From CG1-02-35-72 sp045046885 (GTDB lineage: Bacteria; Bacteroidota; Bacteroidia; Flavobacteriales; Flavobacteriaceae), in contig JASFYX010000046.1 of assembly GCA_045046885.1 (NCBI GenBank), forward strand, positions 1-64,000: a stretch of DNA of 64,000 nucleotides, read 5' to 3'. A program made the position numbers and the translations under genes. The notes below the pieces were generated by a model. It was given only the letters and a program-made list of their open reading frames with translations. It was not told the DNA's origin and searched no databases. Shown here one piece after another: positions 17,899 through 27,783 of this stretch (positions within the stretch are counted from its first letter, which is position 1; each line of letters opens with the position of its first letter).

Positions 17899-19461
17899 CT
17901 ATAAAGTTACATAATTTAAAGCGGCTTCTACACAACGTTCGCCATCCATAGCTGCTGATACAATTCCACCGGCATAACCACCGCCTTCGCCACAAGGGAA
18001 TAAGCCTTCAACTTCGGGATGCATTAATTTTTCTGTTCTTGGAATGGTTACAGGTGAAGATGTTCTAGATTCAACACCAACAATATTAGCTTCTGCCGTA
18101 TAAAAACCTTTCATTTTTTTACCAAATTCTGTAAATCCGGTTCTTAGTCTGCTACCAATTATTTTTGGCAAAAGAGAGTGTAAGGGTGCCGATTTAATGC
18201 CAGGTTGGTAAGATGTGTCATTAAGATTTGTTGACAAACGTCCTTCAACAAAATCGGTTAATCTTTGCGCAGGAGCCACCTGACTTCTACCACCGGCATT
18301 AAAAGCCAGTTTTTCTAAATCTTTTTGAAATTCTAAACCTTTTAAAGCACCGTGTTTATCGTATTTAGACAAATCTTTTTCGGCATCTATTTCAACAACA
18401 ATACCTGAATTCGCAAACTTATTATTGCGATTTGAGGGAGACATACCATTGACCACAACTTCACCAGGAGCCGTAGCAGCGGGTACAATAAAACCACCTG
18501 GACACATACAAAAAGAATACACGCCACGGCTTTTTACTTGATGTACTAAATTGTAAGCTGCTGCAGGTAATACAGGATTGCGTTCTCCTTTACAGTGATA
18601 CTGAATGGCATCTATAATTTGTTGTGGATGTTCAACCCTAACACCCATAGCAAACGATTTTGACTTGAGACTTATATTCTTATTATTTAATAAATAATAG
18701 ATATCTCTTGCCGAATGTCCCGTTGCTAAAATAATAGCTTTTGTAGCTACTTCTGAGTCGTTTTGTAAGGTAATGCTGTTAATTTTACCATTTATAATAC
18801 CGAAATCTGTTACACGACTTTCAAAATAAATTTCACCGCCGTATTTTAAAATGGTTTCTCTGATACCTTCTACTATTCGGGGTAACTTATTTGTACCAAT
18901 ATGTGGATGGGCGTCAATGAGTATTTCTTCACTAGCGCCATGAGCTACTAGAATTTCGAAAATACGACGGACATCACCTCTTTTTAAACTGCGGGTGTAT
19001 AATTTACCGTCAGAGTAGGTGCCAGCACCGCCTTCGCCAAAGCAATAATTAGAGTCTTCGTCAACGGTTTGAAACTGATTGATAGCCCGTAAATCTTTAC
19101 GACGGTCTCGTACATTTTTACCACGTTCGTAAACCACAGGCTTAAAACCCAATTCTAAACAACGTAGTGCAGCAAACATGCCCGCAGGACCAAAACCAAT
19201 AATGTGTATTTCTTTGGCTTTAGAAACGTCCTTGTAATCTAAAGCGTAATGAGATATTTTTTCTACGGGCTCATTTATATAAACCGCTATTTTATAATTA
19301 AAAAAGACATCTTTTTTTCTGGCATCGATAGATTTTTTTAAAACTTTAATACCCGAAATTTCTTTTTCTGAGATACCTAATTTTCTAGAGGCTTTACGCA
19401 TCAAAATATTTTTTTGTTGCGCTTCGTAGATTGTAATTTTAAACTGAATGTCTTTTATCAT
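17899..19461 (-). CDS. NAD(P)/FAD-dependent oxidoreductase (COG2509-like)
   Basis: 520 residues from ATG 19461 (MIKDIQFKITIYE). A small N-terminal domain is followed by an FAD-binding Rossmann motif GFGPAGMFAALR at about 90-101. A glycine-rich segment (CFGEGGAGTYSDGKLYTR) follows, then a C-terminal flavin motif in GLFPCGEGGGYAGGIVSAA. This layout is that of the large uncharacterised FAD dehydrogenases. No substrate is known. An exact -7 element (19467-19474) overlaps the longer frame to 19479 and supports the shorter start, with almost no leader. Confidence 0.9.
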   Translation of the reverse strand: MIKDIQFKITIYEAQQKNILMRKASRKLGISEKEISGIKVLKKSIDARKKDVFFNYKIAVYINEPVEKISHYALDYKDVSKAKEIHIIGFGPAGMFAALRCLELGFKPVVYERGKNVRDRRKDLRAINQFQTVDEDSNYCFGEGGAGTYSDGKLYTRSLKRGDVRRIFEILVAHGASEEILIDAHPHIGTNKLPRIVEGIRETILKYGGEIYFESRVTDFGIINGKINSITLQNDSEVATKAIILATGHSARDIYYLLNNKNISLKSKSFAMGVRVEHPQQIIDAIQYHCKGERNPVLPAAAYNLVHQVKSRGVYSFCMCPGGFIVPAATAPGEVVVNGMSPSNRNNKFANSGIVVEIDAEKDLSKYDKHGALKGLEFQKDLEKLAFNAGGRSQVAPAQRLTDFVEGRLSTNLNDTSYQPGIKSAPLHSLLPKIIGSRLRTGFTEFGKKMKGFYTAEANIVGVESRTSSPVTIPRTEKLMHPEVEGLFPCGEGGGYAGGIVSAAMDGERCVEAALNYVTL

Positions 19462-19466
19462 ATCCG

Positions 19467-19474
19467 CAAAATTA
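19467..19474 (-). promoter_or_regulatory. -7 promoter element for the FAD oxidoreductase
   Basis: TAATTTTG on the minus strand matches TAnnTTTG. Its distance from ATG 19461 would put the transcription start on or next to the start codon. The mRNA may be leaderless, or a start further inside may be used. Confidence 0.35.
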
Positions 19475-19496
19475 CACAAATAAATAACTATAAAAA

Positions 19497-22019
19497 CTAC
19501 ATCATTTTACCAAAGAAAACAGCATTCATCAATAATTTATTTGTACCATACCAAAAAGCTCTAAAATTGGTATTGTCTGTAAATACAATCACACGACCTT
19601 TGCCTAATTTACTCACTTTAAAAGGAATAGTATTACTCATAGTTTTTAAATTTTCTTTAGAAATATAGCCACTTAAAAGCGGATGCTGCGTGTATTGAAT
19701 AGGGTTGACATAACTTGTTGTGTCTGGCTTTATAAATACGGTAGTATTCCTAAACAACGCCAAATTCTTGTTAGTATAGCCAAAATTTATAGGATGCGAT
19801 AAATCTAATTTAGCCTCAAAAATAGCGCCTCCAATAACTTGAGCACCGTTAAAATTACGACGTTGTTCAAATGTTATATTTTTGCTAAGGGCTTTAGATT
19901 TTTTGATGTCTAGTTTTATCAACCCAACTTTGTTAAACCATTTTACGGCATTTCTATAGCCAATGACTACACCGCCATTTTTAGCAAAATCTTTTAAAGC
20001 TTTGCCTGTTGCTTTAGACAAACCACCATAAGTGTTGGGGACAATTATACTTGTGTATTTACTCAAATCGTAACTACCTAGTTTAGTGTTGTCTAATTTT
20101 GTAATGCGCATATGATAGCGTGTGTCGAATAAATGCCATACTTCACCGGCGTCGTAACTGGCGATACCATTACCTACCAAAACAGCCACTTTAGCCAATT
20201 TTAAAGGTCTAAAATTAGGACTCCCCAAGTCTATTCCTTCTGTTAAACCTGTGTTTTCTGAAGTGATATTAACACCACTGTGATTGGCCACCATTTTAAG
20301 GAATTTAGACATTTCTTGTGCATTTAATTTCTGATTTTGAACAGGTATCATAATACTGCCATAATCAAATGTTTTACCGTTTAAGCTAAAAGGTTTAAGA
20401 GCGACTTTGGCGCGCAGCCCTTTTCTTAAAACAGCTTGCAAGGCACGAGGTGCCAAATAATTATGCCATTGAAAAACGTAAGCATAATGTCCTTGACCAC
20501 TTAAAGTCCCTTTTTTAAATGTCATATTGGTTATGGTAGCGCCTATATTGGCGGTGGAATTTGTATAAGTGTAATTTAGATTAAAGGCTAAGGGTAGTGT
20601 CCACGCAGAAACGTCATAAAAAAGACTATCTCTAAAATGTGTACGCTTTTCGAACATAGCATTTATCATACGGTAATTTTTTTGCTCTAGAGGAATAATA
20701 ATGCTATTGGCTTTGTCAAAACGTTTACCATTAATATTTGCACTTTGTTTTAAAGTGTTGTAATGAATGTGTTGACGTTCGAGCATTTTAGCAAACTGAT
20801 AGATTTTATTAGGGTCTTTAACACTACCTACAACAATAGCTTTTTGTTTAGAGCGACGGGCTTCATTACGGGCGTTGATGTAAAATTGGCGTTGGTAATT
20901 TAAAATATCATCGTGTAAATGTAAACCGGCATCCAAAGTCGATAGAGCAGTAGTTATATGGTTTCTAATAGCAAACGGGAATGTTAAAAGACCATTATCA
21001 GTTTCTTGGGCATGACCACGGGCAGAAGCTTGTTCGAATAAAATACCAATACCACCATTAATATCGGGATAGGTTGAGCCTTTACCGTAGTAAAAATCGT
21101 CAAAACTTTCTTCGCTGTAATACAATGAGCCAATTTTATCCATCGCCTTGGCGTGATAAGTAGCTATTTTTTTTGTTAAAACCTGATTTAATTTGGGTGT
21201 TAAAGGATGTGTTCTCGACTGAATGCCAGGTTGAAAAAAGTAAGTACCATTTGTACCCATTTCGTGGTGGTCTGTCAAGATATTAGGATACCAATTTTGA
21301 TAGGTTTTAATACGCGCTTGCGATTCGGGTAACTGCGTTACCAACCAATCGCGGTTCATATCAAACCAATAATGATTTGTGCGGCCACCGGGCCAAACTT
21401 CGCTAAATTCACGGTCATTATTATCGGTTACAAGATGTTTGCTCTTGTGCATATTTACCCAAGTAGAAAAGCGTTGCATACCATCGGGATTGTAAGATGG
21501 GTCGAATAAAATAACGGTTTTGTCTAATAAATTATTGATATAATCACCCTGAGCAGCGGCTAAATAATAGGCAATTAACATACCAGCATTAGCCCCACTG
21601 GCTTCGTTTCCGTGAATGGAATAACCTTGATATACTACTAAAGGCATATTTTTAACATCTAATTTTGAAGAGACAACCGGATTTGTTAAAGCGACGTGCT
21701 TCTTTTGTATTTGTGCTAAATTCTGATGATTTTTTGGTGAGGTAATTGTCAGCAACAACAAAGGACGCCCCTCGTAAGTTGTACCGCGATTTTCTATAGT
21801 AACGCGATCTGAACTTTTAGCCAAAGCCTGCATATATTGTACTAATTTATCGTGACTGGCATGCCATTTCCCTACTTGAAATCCAAGAATACTCTCGGGT
21901 GTAGGGATGGCTTTATTATAGCTAATGTTTGAAGGTAAATAATAATTTAAATCTACATTTTTCTGGGCGAAGCTTTGCAAAAATAACAGTGCAAAAGCAA
22001 CAAATAGGAACTTTTTCAT
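19497..22019 (-). CDS. Secreted M14-family zinc carboxypeptidase
   Basis: 840 residues with a signal peptide (cleavage after about SFAQ, residue 19). The M14 zinc motif H136-G-N-E139 (SIHGNEAS), the downstream zinc His in LTDHHEMG and the catalytic Glu in FEQASARGH are all present. The substrate pocket segment FDMNRDW is typical. The C-terminal 300 residues form a class-I-glutaminase-like fold (PNTYGGLSKATGKALKDF), as in other large Bacteroidota M14 proteins. It probably digests extracellular peptides. Single gene, with the flavoprotein downstream. Confidence 0.9.
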   Translation of the reverse strand: MKKFLFVAFALLFLQSFAQKNVDLNYYLPSNISYNKAIPTPESILGFQVGKWHASHDKLVQYMQALAKSSDRVTIENRGTTYEGRPLLLLTITSPKNHQNLAQIQKKHVALTNPVVSSKLDVKNMPLVVYQGYSIHGNEASGANAGMLIAYYLAAAQGDYINNLLDKTVILFDPSYNPDGMQRFSTWVNMHKSKHLVTDNNDREFSEVWPGGRTNHYWFDMNRDWLVTQLPESQARIKTYQNWYPNILTDHHEMGTNGTYFFQPGIQSRTHPLTPKLNQVLTKKIATYHAKAMDKIGSLYYSEESFDDFYYGKGSTYPDINGGIGILFEQASARGHAQETDNGLLTFPFAIRNHITTALSTLDAGLHLHDDILNYQRQFYINARNEARRSKQKAIVVGSVKDPNKIYQFAKMLERQHIHYNTLKQSANINGKRFDKANSIIIPLEQKNYRMINAMFEKRTHFRDSLFYDVSAWTLPLAFNLNYTYTNSTANIGATITNMTFKKGTLSGQGHYAYVFQWHNYLAPRALQAVLRKGLRAKVALKPFSLNGKTFDYGSIMIPVQNQKLNAQEMSKFLKMVANHSGVNITSENTGLTEGIDLGSPNFRPLKLAKVAVLVGNGIASYDAGEVWHLFDTRYHMRITKLDNTKLGSYDLSKYTSIIVPNTYGGLSKATGKALKDFAKNGGVVIGYRNAVKWFNKVGLIKLDIKKSKALSKNITFEQRRNFNGAQVIGGAIFEAKLDLSHPINFGYTNKNLALFRNTTVFIKPDTTSYVNPIQYTQHPLLSGYISKENLKTMSNTIPFKVSKLGKGRVIVFTDNTNFRAFWYGTNKLLMNAVFFGKMM

Positions 22020-22050
22020 GGGTTGGTTATAATTTAGGAATAGTAAAGGT

Positions 22051-22086
22051 AAAAAAAAACCGCTACTAATAATATAGAAGCGGTTT
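22051..22086 (-). terminator. Rho-independent terminator after the DUF3276 gene
   Basis: Arms AAACCGCT (22057-22064) and AGCGGTTT (22079-22086) with a 14-nt loop. On the minus strand the stem is followed by a run of nine T. It lies 22 bp past the stop of the DUF3276 gene. Confidence 0.75.
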
Positions 22087-22108
22087 ACTTTAACAATAAA
22101 TTAAGGTT

Positions 22109-22516
22109 TTAAATGTCTTCGAATTTTACATCTGTAAAACTATCGGTAGAGGATGTTTTTTCAGTTGAGGTTTCAGCTTCAACGGATGTTTCGGCAATCA
22201 CAACATCATCAGAAGGTTTTTTAAAATCTTTTTGATGACGTTCAGAAATCACTTCCTCACCTTTTTGCTCAATAATGTAGTCTGTAGCTTTACGTAACAT
22301 TTCATTAAATTCCTGAAAATCTTCTTTATACAAATATATTTTATGTTTTTTGTAATGAAAAGAACCATCGTCGTGCGTAAATTTTTTACTCTCAGTAATG
22401 GTTAAATAAAAATCTTCTGCTTTAGTGGCGCGTACATCAAAAAAATAAGTACGTCTGCCGGCACGTAAAACTTGTGAAAAAATCTCCTCTTGTTCAATAT
22501 ATTCTTTTTCAGCCAT
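22109..22516 (-). CDS. DUF3276 family PUR-like nucleic-acid-binding protein
   Basis: 135 residues. The first 90 residues (ILRAGRRTYFFDVRATKAED, then YHYKKHKIYLYKEDF-like strands) match the Bacteroidota DUF3276 family, which has the PUR repeat fold and binds single-stranded nucleic acid. The tail is acidic and low in complexity (ETSVEAETSTEKTSSTDS). It is monocistronic, with a good promoter and a terminator. Its role in the cell is not known. Confidence 0.88.
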   Translation of the reverse strand: MAEKEYIEQEEIFSQVLRAGRRTYFFDVRATKAEDFYLTITESKKFTHDDGSFHYKKHKIYLYKEDFQEFNEMLRKATDYIIEQKGEEVISERHQKDFKKPSDDVVIAETSVEAETSTEKTSSTDSFTDVKFEDI

Positions 22517-22553
22517 GGGTATCTCTCTTTTAATTAATTTTAAATAGACTAAG

Positions 22554-22584
22554 CAAATCTAACAAAATAATTGACTTTGGCAAG
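22554..22584 (-). promoter_or_regulatory. Promoter of the DUF3276 gene
   Basis: On the minus strand, CTTG (22584-22581) is followed after 19 nt by TAGATTTG (22561-22554). The -7 is an exact TAnnTTTG and the -33 differs from TTTG at one base, with consensus spacing. Confidence 0.6.
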
Positions 22585-22645
22585 ATTTATTTTCTTAAAA
22601 TCTAACTTGATTTTAAGAGTTAATGATTTATAAAAAAGTACATAA

Positions 22646-22676
22646 AAAAAGACACTAATTTTATTAGCGTCTTTTT
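22646..22676 (-). terminator. Terminator after yidC
   Basis: The hairpin AAAAAGAC-a-CTAA / TTAG-c-GTCTTTTT has one internal mismatch and a 5-nt loop. It lies 24 bp past the yidC stop, with T-rich sequence beyond on the minus strand. Confidence 0.7.
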
Positions 22677-22700
22677 AATATGTATTTAAATTAAAGCATG

Positions 22701-24602
22701 TTACCTCTTCTTTTTACGATCTTGTTGCTCTTGAGCCTGTTTCATAGCTTCACTTATTTTGGCTCTAAATTTACTTTGTTTTTTAGGTTTCTTTTTGTTT
22801 TCTTGAATTTGAGCGTGAATTTTATCTTCGTCTATTATATAATTTTTAATAACGTACATAATAGAAATAGTTAGTAAGTTAGAAATAAAATAATACAAAC
22901 TCAAACCACTGCCATAATTGTTAAAGAATACCAACATCATTAAAGGAGAGAGATACATCATGTATTTCATCATTTTTGTCATATCGGGCATCCCTTCTTG
23001 AGTAGGTCCTTGCATATTCATTTGCTGACTTTGCGTCATTTGCATGTAAAAGAAAATGGCTACAGAAGCTAATATTGGGAATAAACTCACATGATTTCCA
23101 TATAGCGGAATAGTAAAAGGTAATTTTAAAACTTCGTCGTAAGACGATAAATCTTTTGCCCATAAAAACCCTTGATGACGTAAATCTAAAGCCGCCGGGA
23201 AAAACCTAAACAGCGCAAAGAATACGGGCATTTGTAATAGTGCCGGAATACACCCCGCCATAGGGTTAACACCTGCCTTGCTTTGTAGCGCCATGGTTTC
23301 TTGTTGGCGTTTCATAGCATTTTCTTTGCCCTTATATTTCTCATTTAGCTCTTGCAATTCTGGTCGTAAAACCTTCATTTTAGCACTCGATAAATAAGAT
23401 TTATAAACCAAAGGCGACATGATGATACGCACAAATAATGTCATCAAAATAATAATGATACCATAGTTGGCTATATAACCTTTTAAGAAGTTGAAAAATT
23501 TAATAAAAAGGTATTTATTAATCCATCCAAAAATACCCCAACCAAGATTGACAATATTCTCTAAACCTTTGCCTTCGTAAGATTTTAAAATATTATAATC
23601 GGTTGGGCCATAATACATTTTAAGGTTGTAATTCAAGTGATTATTTTTAAAACTCAAAGGAATTTTAGCCATCATTACTTTTGTAAAAACAGTATCTATT
23701 TCTACATCGTCAACCAAATTGTTAGAACTTATAGTGGCTTTTGCTAAAGGTGTGTCAGATACTAAAATAGAGGTAAAAAATTGTTGTTTAAAGCCTATCC
23801 AATTCACATTAGTAAGGTCTTCTACTTTGTTTTTAGCACCAGCATTTATATAATCAAATTCGTCTTTACCAAAAGAGTATTGTAAGGTAGTATATTGGTT
23901 TTCGTATTTGACACTTTTTTCTTGTCTGAGTGTTTTTATTTGCCAATTTAAATCGATTGGCGCTCCTGTATTAACAACATTTTCTAAGCCTACAGCATTC
24001 ATGCTAAAATTAAACATGTAGTCGTCTTTTTGCAACTCATATCTAAATTCTAAATAACTATTAGCGCCCGCTTTAAGTTTCATAGATAAGATCGAGCTGT
24101 TACCTTTTTTAGTTAAAGTAGGCTCAAAATAAAGGTTTTTTGTATTGAGATTGCGATGATCTGCTGTTGTAAAATCTACATTAAACTGCGCATTATTGTC
24201 TTTTATTAAATAAACAGGTTTATCGTTGTAATTAGTAAATTTCTTTAATAAAACCTCAGAAATTTGCCCACCTTTATTAGAAACTTTAATACGCACTAAA
24301 TCATTTTCTATAACAGTTTCAGAATTTGTGGCGCTAGGTAAACTAGCAGAGTACCCAAAAGCGCCTAAAAGGTTTTGTGCTTTGGCTAAACCAATAGAGT
24401 CTGAGCTAACAACAAGTTGTTTTGTGGCTTCTACAGGGTTTACAGGTACTTGTTTTTTTATAGCTGCAATAGAATCTTGCGTTTTTTGTTGTTGTATTTT
24501 TTCGGCTTCGCTGGGTTGGTTGGTGTACATCCAATACAGCATAATAGCCCCTAGCAATACAAAACCTAAAATTGAATTAAGATCAAATTTTTTCTCTTCC
24601 AT
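22701..24602 (-). CDS. yidC: Membrane protein insertase YidC
   Basis: 633 residues with the full Gram-negative YidC plan: an N-terminal membrane helix (ILGFVLLGAIMLYWMY), a large periplasmic beta domain (about 60-350), and a five-helix insertase core. The core holds the conserved Arg in LFVRIIMSPLVYKSY and a cytoplasmic hairpin (LNEKYKGKENAMKRQQE). The tail is very basic (KKKPKKQSKF to the C-terminus), as expected for ribosome contact. It inserts proteins with or without SecYEG. The gene has its own promoter and terminator and diverges from the helicase gene. Confidence 0.96.
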   Translation of the reverse strand: MEEKKFDLNSILGFVLLGAIMLYWMYTNQPSEAEKIQQQKTQDSIAAIKKQVPVNPVEATKQLVVSSDSIGLAKAQNLLGAFGYSASLPSATNSETVIENDLVRIKVSNKGGQISEVLLKKFTNYNDKPVYLIKDNNAQFNVDFTTADHRNLNTKNLYFEPTLTKKGNSSILSMKLKAGANSYLEFRYELQKDDYMFNFSMNAVGLENVVNTGAPIDLNWQIKTLRQEKSVKYENQYTTLQYSFGKDEFDYINAGAKNKVEDLTNVNWIGFKQQFFTSILVSDTPLAKATISSNNLVDDVEIDTVFTKVMMAKIPLSFKNNHLNYNLKMYYGPTDYNILKSYEGKGLENIVNLGWGIFGWINKYLFIKFFNFLKGYIANYGIIIILMTLFVRIIMSPLVYKSYLSSAKMKVLRPELQELNEKYKGKENAMKRQQETMALQSKAGVNPMAGCIPALLQMPVFFALFRFFPAALDLRHQGFLWAKDLSSYDEVLKLPFTIPLYGNHVSLFPILASVAIFFYMQMTQSQQMNMQGPTQEGMPDMTKMMKYMMYLSPLMMLVFFNNYGSGLSLYYFISNLLTISIMYVIKNYIIDEDKIHAQIQENKKKPKKQSKFRAKISEAMKQAQEQQDRKKKR

Positions 24603-24654
24603 AATTTTTAATATCTGTGTAACAGGCGTATAGATAGGCCTTGTTAATCGCGCA

Positions 24655-24662
24655 CAAATGTA
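24655..24662 (-). promoter_or_regulatory. -7 promoter element for yidC
   Basis: TACATTTG on the minus strand fits TAnnTTTG. The predicted leader is about 46 nt. No TTTG is seen at -33. Confidence 0.45.
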
Positions 24663-24708
24663 GTAAAATTTGTCGATAACTTTTATTGTATGACTCTAAA
24701 GTTGGTTG

Positions 24709-24716
24709 TACTTTTA
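24709..24716 (+). promoter_or_regulatory. -7-like element (TTTA variant) for the helicase gene
   Basis: TACTTTTA differs from TAnnTTTG only at the last base. The same octamer lies before pcm (1554-1561) and nifJ (45887-45894, minus strand). An ATTG 20 nt upstream may serve as -33. It supports GTG 24733 as the start. Confidence 0.35.
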
Positions 24717-24732
24717 TCGCTTTAAAAACAGC

Positions 24733-27060
24733 GTGAAAACAGGATACCTAAACAATCTTAACGACGTACAAAAACAAGCCGTTTTACACAAAGATGGCGC
24801 TATGATTATTGTGGCTGGCGCAGGCTCTGGTAAGACACGTGTCTTAACTTATCGCATAGCACATTTAATGCAACAAGGCGTTGATCCATTTAATATTTTA
24901 GCCTTAACTTTTACCAATAAATCGGCTCGCGAAATGAAAAAACGTATCGCAACCATAGTAGGAGAGAGCGAAGCCAAAAATTTATGGATGGGTACTTTTC
25001 ACTCGGTTTTTGCACGTATTTTACGCTCTGAGGCGGGTAAATTAGGATTCCCATCTAATTTTACTATTTACGACACTCAAGATTCTGTAAGACTTTTGTC
25101 GAGTATTATTAAAGAAATGCAACTGGATACCGACAGGTATAAAGCCAAACAAGTGCTCAATCGTATTTCACAATTTAAAAACAGTTTGATAACGGTTAAA
25201 GCCTATAGTAATAGTGCCGATTTGCAAGAAGCCGATAAACAAGCAAGTCGCCCAAAAATAGGCGAGATATACAATAATTATGTCGAGCGCTGTTTTAAAG
25301 CAGGCGTTATGGATTTTGACGATTTACTCTTGCGCACCAATCAATTATTATCGCAGTTTCCAGAAGTTTTAGCTAAGTACCAAAACAAATTTCGCTATAT
25401 TTTGGTAGATGAGTATCAAGATACAAACCATTCTCAATATTTAATTGTCAAGGCATTGGCCGACAGGTTTCAAAACATTTGTGTTGTAGGCGACGATTCG
25501 CAAAGTATTTATGCTTTTAGAGGTGCTAACATCAATAATATTTTAAATTTTCAAAAACACTTTGAGGATGTCAAGATTTTTAAACTCGAACAAAATTACC
25601 GTTCAACTAAAAATATTGTTCAGGCAGCTAACAGTGTCATAAAAAATAACAAATCTAAAATAGATAAAGATATTTGGACGGCTAATACCGAAGGTGATAA
25701 AGTTACCGTAAAACATACTTTTACAGACGGTGAAGAAGGACGCTATGTTGCCGATACTATTTTCGATATAAGTATGCAAAAGCAGGCTAAAAATACCGAT
25801 TTTGCAGTATTGTATCGCACCAATGCCCAATCACGTGCTCTTGAAGATGCCTTGCGCAAAAAAGATATTTCATACCGAATTTACGGCGGTTTATCATTTT
25901 ACCAACGCAAAGAAGTAAAGGACGCTCTATCTTATTTAAGATTGCTAGCCAACCCTAAAGATGAAGAGGCTTTAAAACGGATTATCAATTATCCGGCAAG
26001 GGGTATCGGTCAAACCACTATTGAAAAATTAGTCGTAGCGGCCAATCAGTACAAACGCTCTATTTTTACCATTCTCGAAAATTTAGACAAGGTCAATATC
26101 AATATAAATCGCGGGACAAAGATAAAATTACAGAATTTTATAACAATGTTGCAAAGTTTTAAGATTTTTTCTGACAATCACAATGCGTACGATACGGCAC
26201 AGCATGTTGTTAATCAGACACATTTATTAAAAGATTTGGGTAAAGACGATACGCCCGAAGGCATCAGCAGGATAGAGAATATTCAAGAACTTTTAAACGG
26301 TATAAACGATTTTATAGATAAACAAACCGAAGAGGATTTAGATACCTCATTGACGTCTTTTTTAGAAGATGTGGCTTTGGCAACCGATTTTGATAATGAC
26401 AAAAAAGAAAATGCCGAAAGTGTGTCGCTTATGACAATTCACGCGGCAAAAGGCTTGGAGTTTCCTTATGTTTTTGTAGTCGGTTTAGAAGAAAATCTTT
26501 TTCCATCGGCTATGAGTATGAATACGCGTGCCGAATTAGAAGAAGAGCGTCGTTTATTTTATGTGGCTTTAACCCGTGCTGAAAAAAGGGCTTTTTTATC
26601 GTTAGCACAAACGCGTTACCGTTGGGGTAAATTAGTAGATGCCGAACCGAGTCGGTTTTTAGAAGAACTGGATGATAAATATATTGAAGTACTTTCTAAA
26701 CCAAAATCCCGAAACAGTGGCGATTTATTAGATATTTTCGATTCTCCTAAACCTCAAAATTCTTGGCAGTCTAAAAAGAATTTTAAATATAAAAAAGCTG
26801 TTAAACCAGAGCCGTCTAAGCCAAAACCTTTGGTTATTCCTAAAAACTTAAAAAAAGTTGATGCATCAAATTTAGGCAATACAAATTTATTCGACACTAA
26901 ATTAAGTGTGGGTAATTGGGTAGAGCACGCGCGTTTTGGTAAAGGCGAAGTAAAACATTTAGAGGGTGTTGGCGCCAATATAAAAGCCGAAATTAATTTT
27001 AAAAGAGACGGCATAAAAAAGTTACTGTTAAAATTTGCAAAGCTTAAAATAATAGGCTGA
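24733..27060 (+). CDS. UvrD/PcrA-type 3'-5' DNA helicase
   Basis: 775 residues from GTG 24733 (giving VKTGYLNNLNDVQKQAVLH). The frame is open to TTG 24706, but that would overlap the promoter-like element. SF1A motifs occur in order: Q motif and Walker A (IIVAGAGSGKTR), motif II DEYQDT, motif III GDDSQSIYAFRGA, motif IV QNYRS, motif V HAAKGLEF and motif VI VALTRAEKR. The C-terminal region carries the PcrA/UvrD Tudor-like segment (VGNWVEHARFGKGEV). It acts in nucleotide excision repair, mismatch repair and removal of RNA polymerase or RecA from DNA. It diverges from yidC. Confidence 0.94.
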   Translation: MKTGYLNNLNDVQKQAVLHKDGAMIIVAGAGSGKTRVLTYRIAHLMQQGVDPFNILALTFTNKSAREMKKRIATIVGESEAKNLWMGTFHSVFARILRSEAGKLGFPSNFTIYDTQDSVRLLSSIIKEMQLDTDRYKAKQVLNRISQFKNSLITVKAYSNSADLQEADKQASRPKIGEIYNNYVERCFKAGVMDFDDLLLRTNQLLSQFPEVLAKYQNKFRYILVDEYQDTNHSQYLIVKALADRFQNICVVGDDSQSIYAFRGANINNILNFQKHFEDVKIFKLEQNYRSTKNIVQAANSVIKNNKSKIDKDIWTANTEGDKVTVKHTFTDGEEGRYVADTIFDISMQKQAKNTDFAVLYRTNAQSRALEDALRKKDISYRIYGGLSFYQRKEVKDALSYLRLLANPKDEEALKRIINYPARGIGQTTIEKLVVAANQYKRSIFTILENLDKVNININRGTKIKLQNFITMLQSFKIFSDNHNAYDTAQHVVNQTHLLKDLGKDDTPEGISRIENIQELLNGINDFIDKQTEEDLDTSLTSFLEDVALATDFDNDKKENAESVSLMTIHAAKGLEFPYVFVVGLEENLFPSAMSMNTRAELEEERRLFYVALTRAEKRAFLSLAQTRYRWGKLVDAEPSRFLEELDDKYIEVLSKPKSRNSGDLLDIFDSPKPQNSWQSKKNFKYKKAVKPEPSKPKPLVIPKNLKKVDASNLGNTNLFDTKLSVGNWVEHARFGKGEVKHLEGVGANIKAEINFKRDGIKKLLLKFAKLKIIG

Positions 27061-27147
27061 TACTTTCGTTGTAAATTAGAATTAAAAGTGCTAATTTGCA
27101 AACCTTTATAAGACACTTATCACATATAAAAATAACGACCTCCACAT

Positions 27148-27780
27148 ATGGAATTTGAACTAGAATACAACTCAGGACGCACACATTTAATAATCCCAGA
27201 ATATGGGCGTCATATACAAAAATTGGTAGATCATTGCGTGGCTTTACCTACGCAAGAAGAACGCAATAAAATGGCAAAAGCTATTATAGAAGTTATGGGT
27301 AATTTGCAACCTCATTTAAGAGATGTACCCGATTTTAAGCACAAATTATGGGATCAACTTTTTATAATGGCCGATTTTAAATTAGATGTAGAATCGCCTT
27401 ATCCTTTACCTACAAAAGAACATTTTGAAGAAAAACCCGATGCTTTGCCTTATCCAAAATCGGCTTCAAAGTACCGTTTTTATGGCAATAATATTCAGAT
27501 TATGATCGACACGGCTAATAGTTGGGAGGCAGGCGATTTAAAAGACGCTTTGACATACACCATTGCCAATCATATGAAAAAATGTTATTTAAATTGGAAC
27601 AAAGACACAGTAGATGATGAGGTTATTTTTAAACATTTATTCGATTTATCTGATGGCAAAATAGACCTTAGAAATAAAGAAGAAGTTTTGTCAGACAGTT
27701 CGGTACTTATTCGTAAACGTGTTGTGAATAAATACAATAACAAAAATAAAAATAAAAATCAGCGTTATAAAAAACGTTAA
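27148..27780 (+). CDS. DUF4290 family protein
   Basis: 210 residues of the Bacteroidota-restricted DUF4290 family. It has a conserved start (FELEYNSGRTHLIIPEYGRH) and a central region around YGNNIQIMID. The tail is very basic and low in complexity (NKYNNKNKNKNQRYKKR), suggesting nucleic acid or ribosome contact. No enzymatic motif is seen. It ends 3 bp before the murA start, so the two are co-transcribed. Function unknown. Confidence 0.88.
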   Translation: MEFELEYNSGRTHLIIPEYGRHIQKLVDHCVALPTQEERNKMAKAIIEVMGNLQPHLRDVPDFKHKLWDQLFIMADFKLDVESPYPLPTKEHFEEKPDALPYPKSASKYRFYGNNIQIMIDTANSWEAGDLKDALTYTIANHMKKCYLNWNKDTVDDEVIFKHLFDLSDGKIDLRNKEEVLSDSSVLIRKRVVNKYNNKNKNKNQRYKKR

Positions 27781-27783
27781 AAA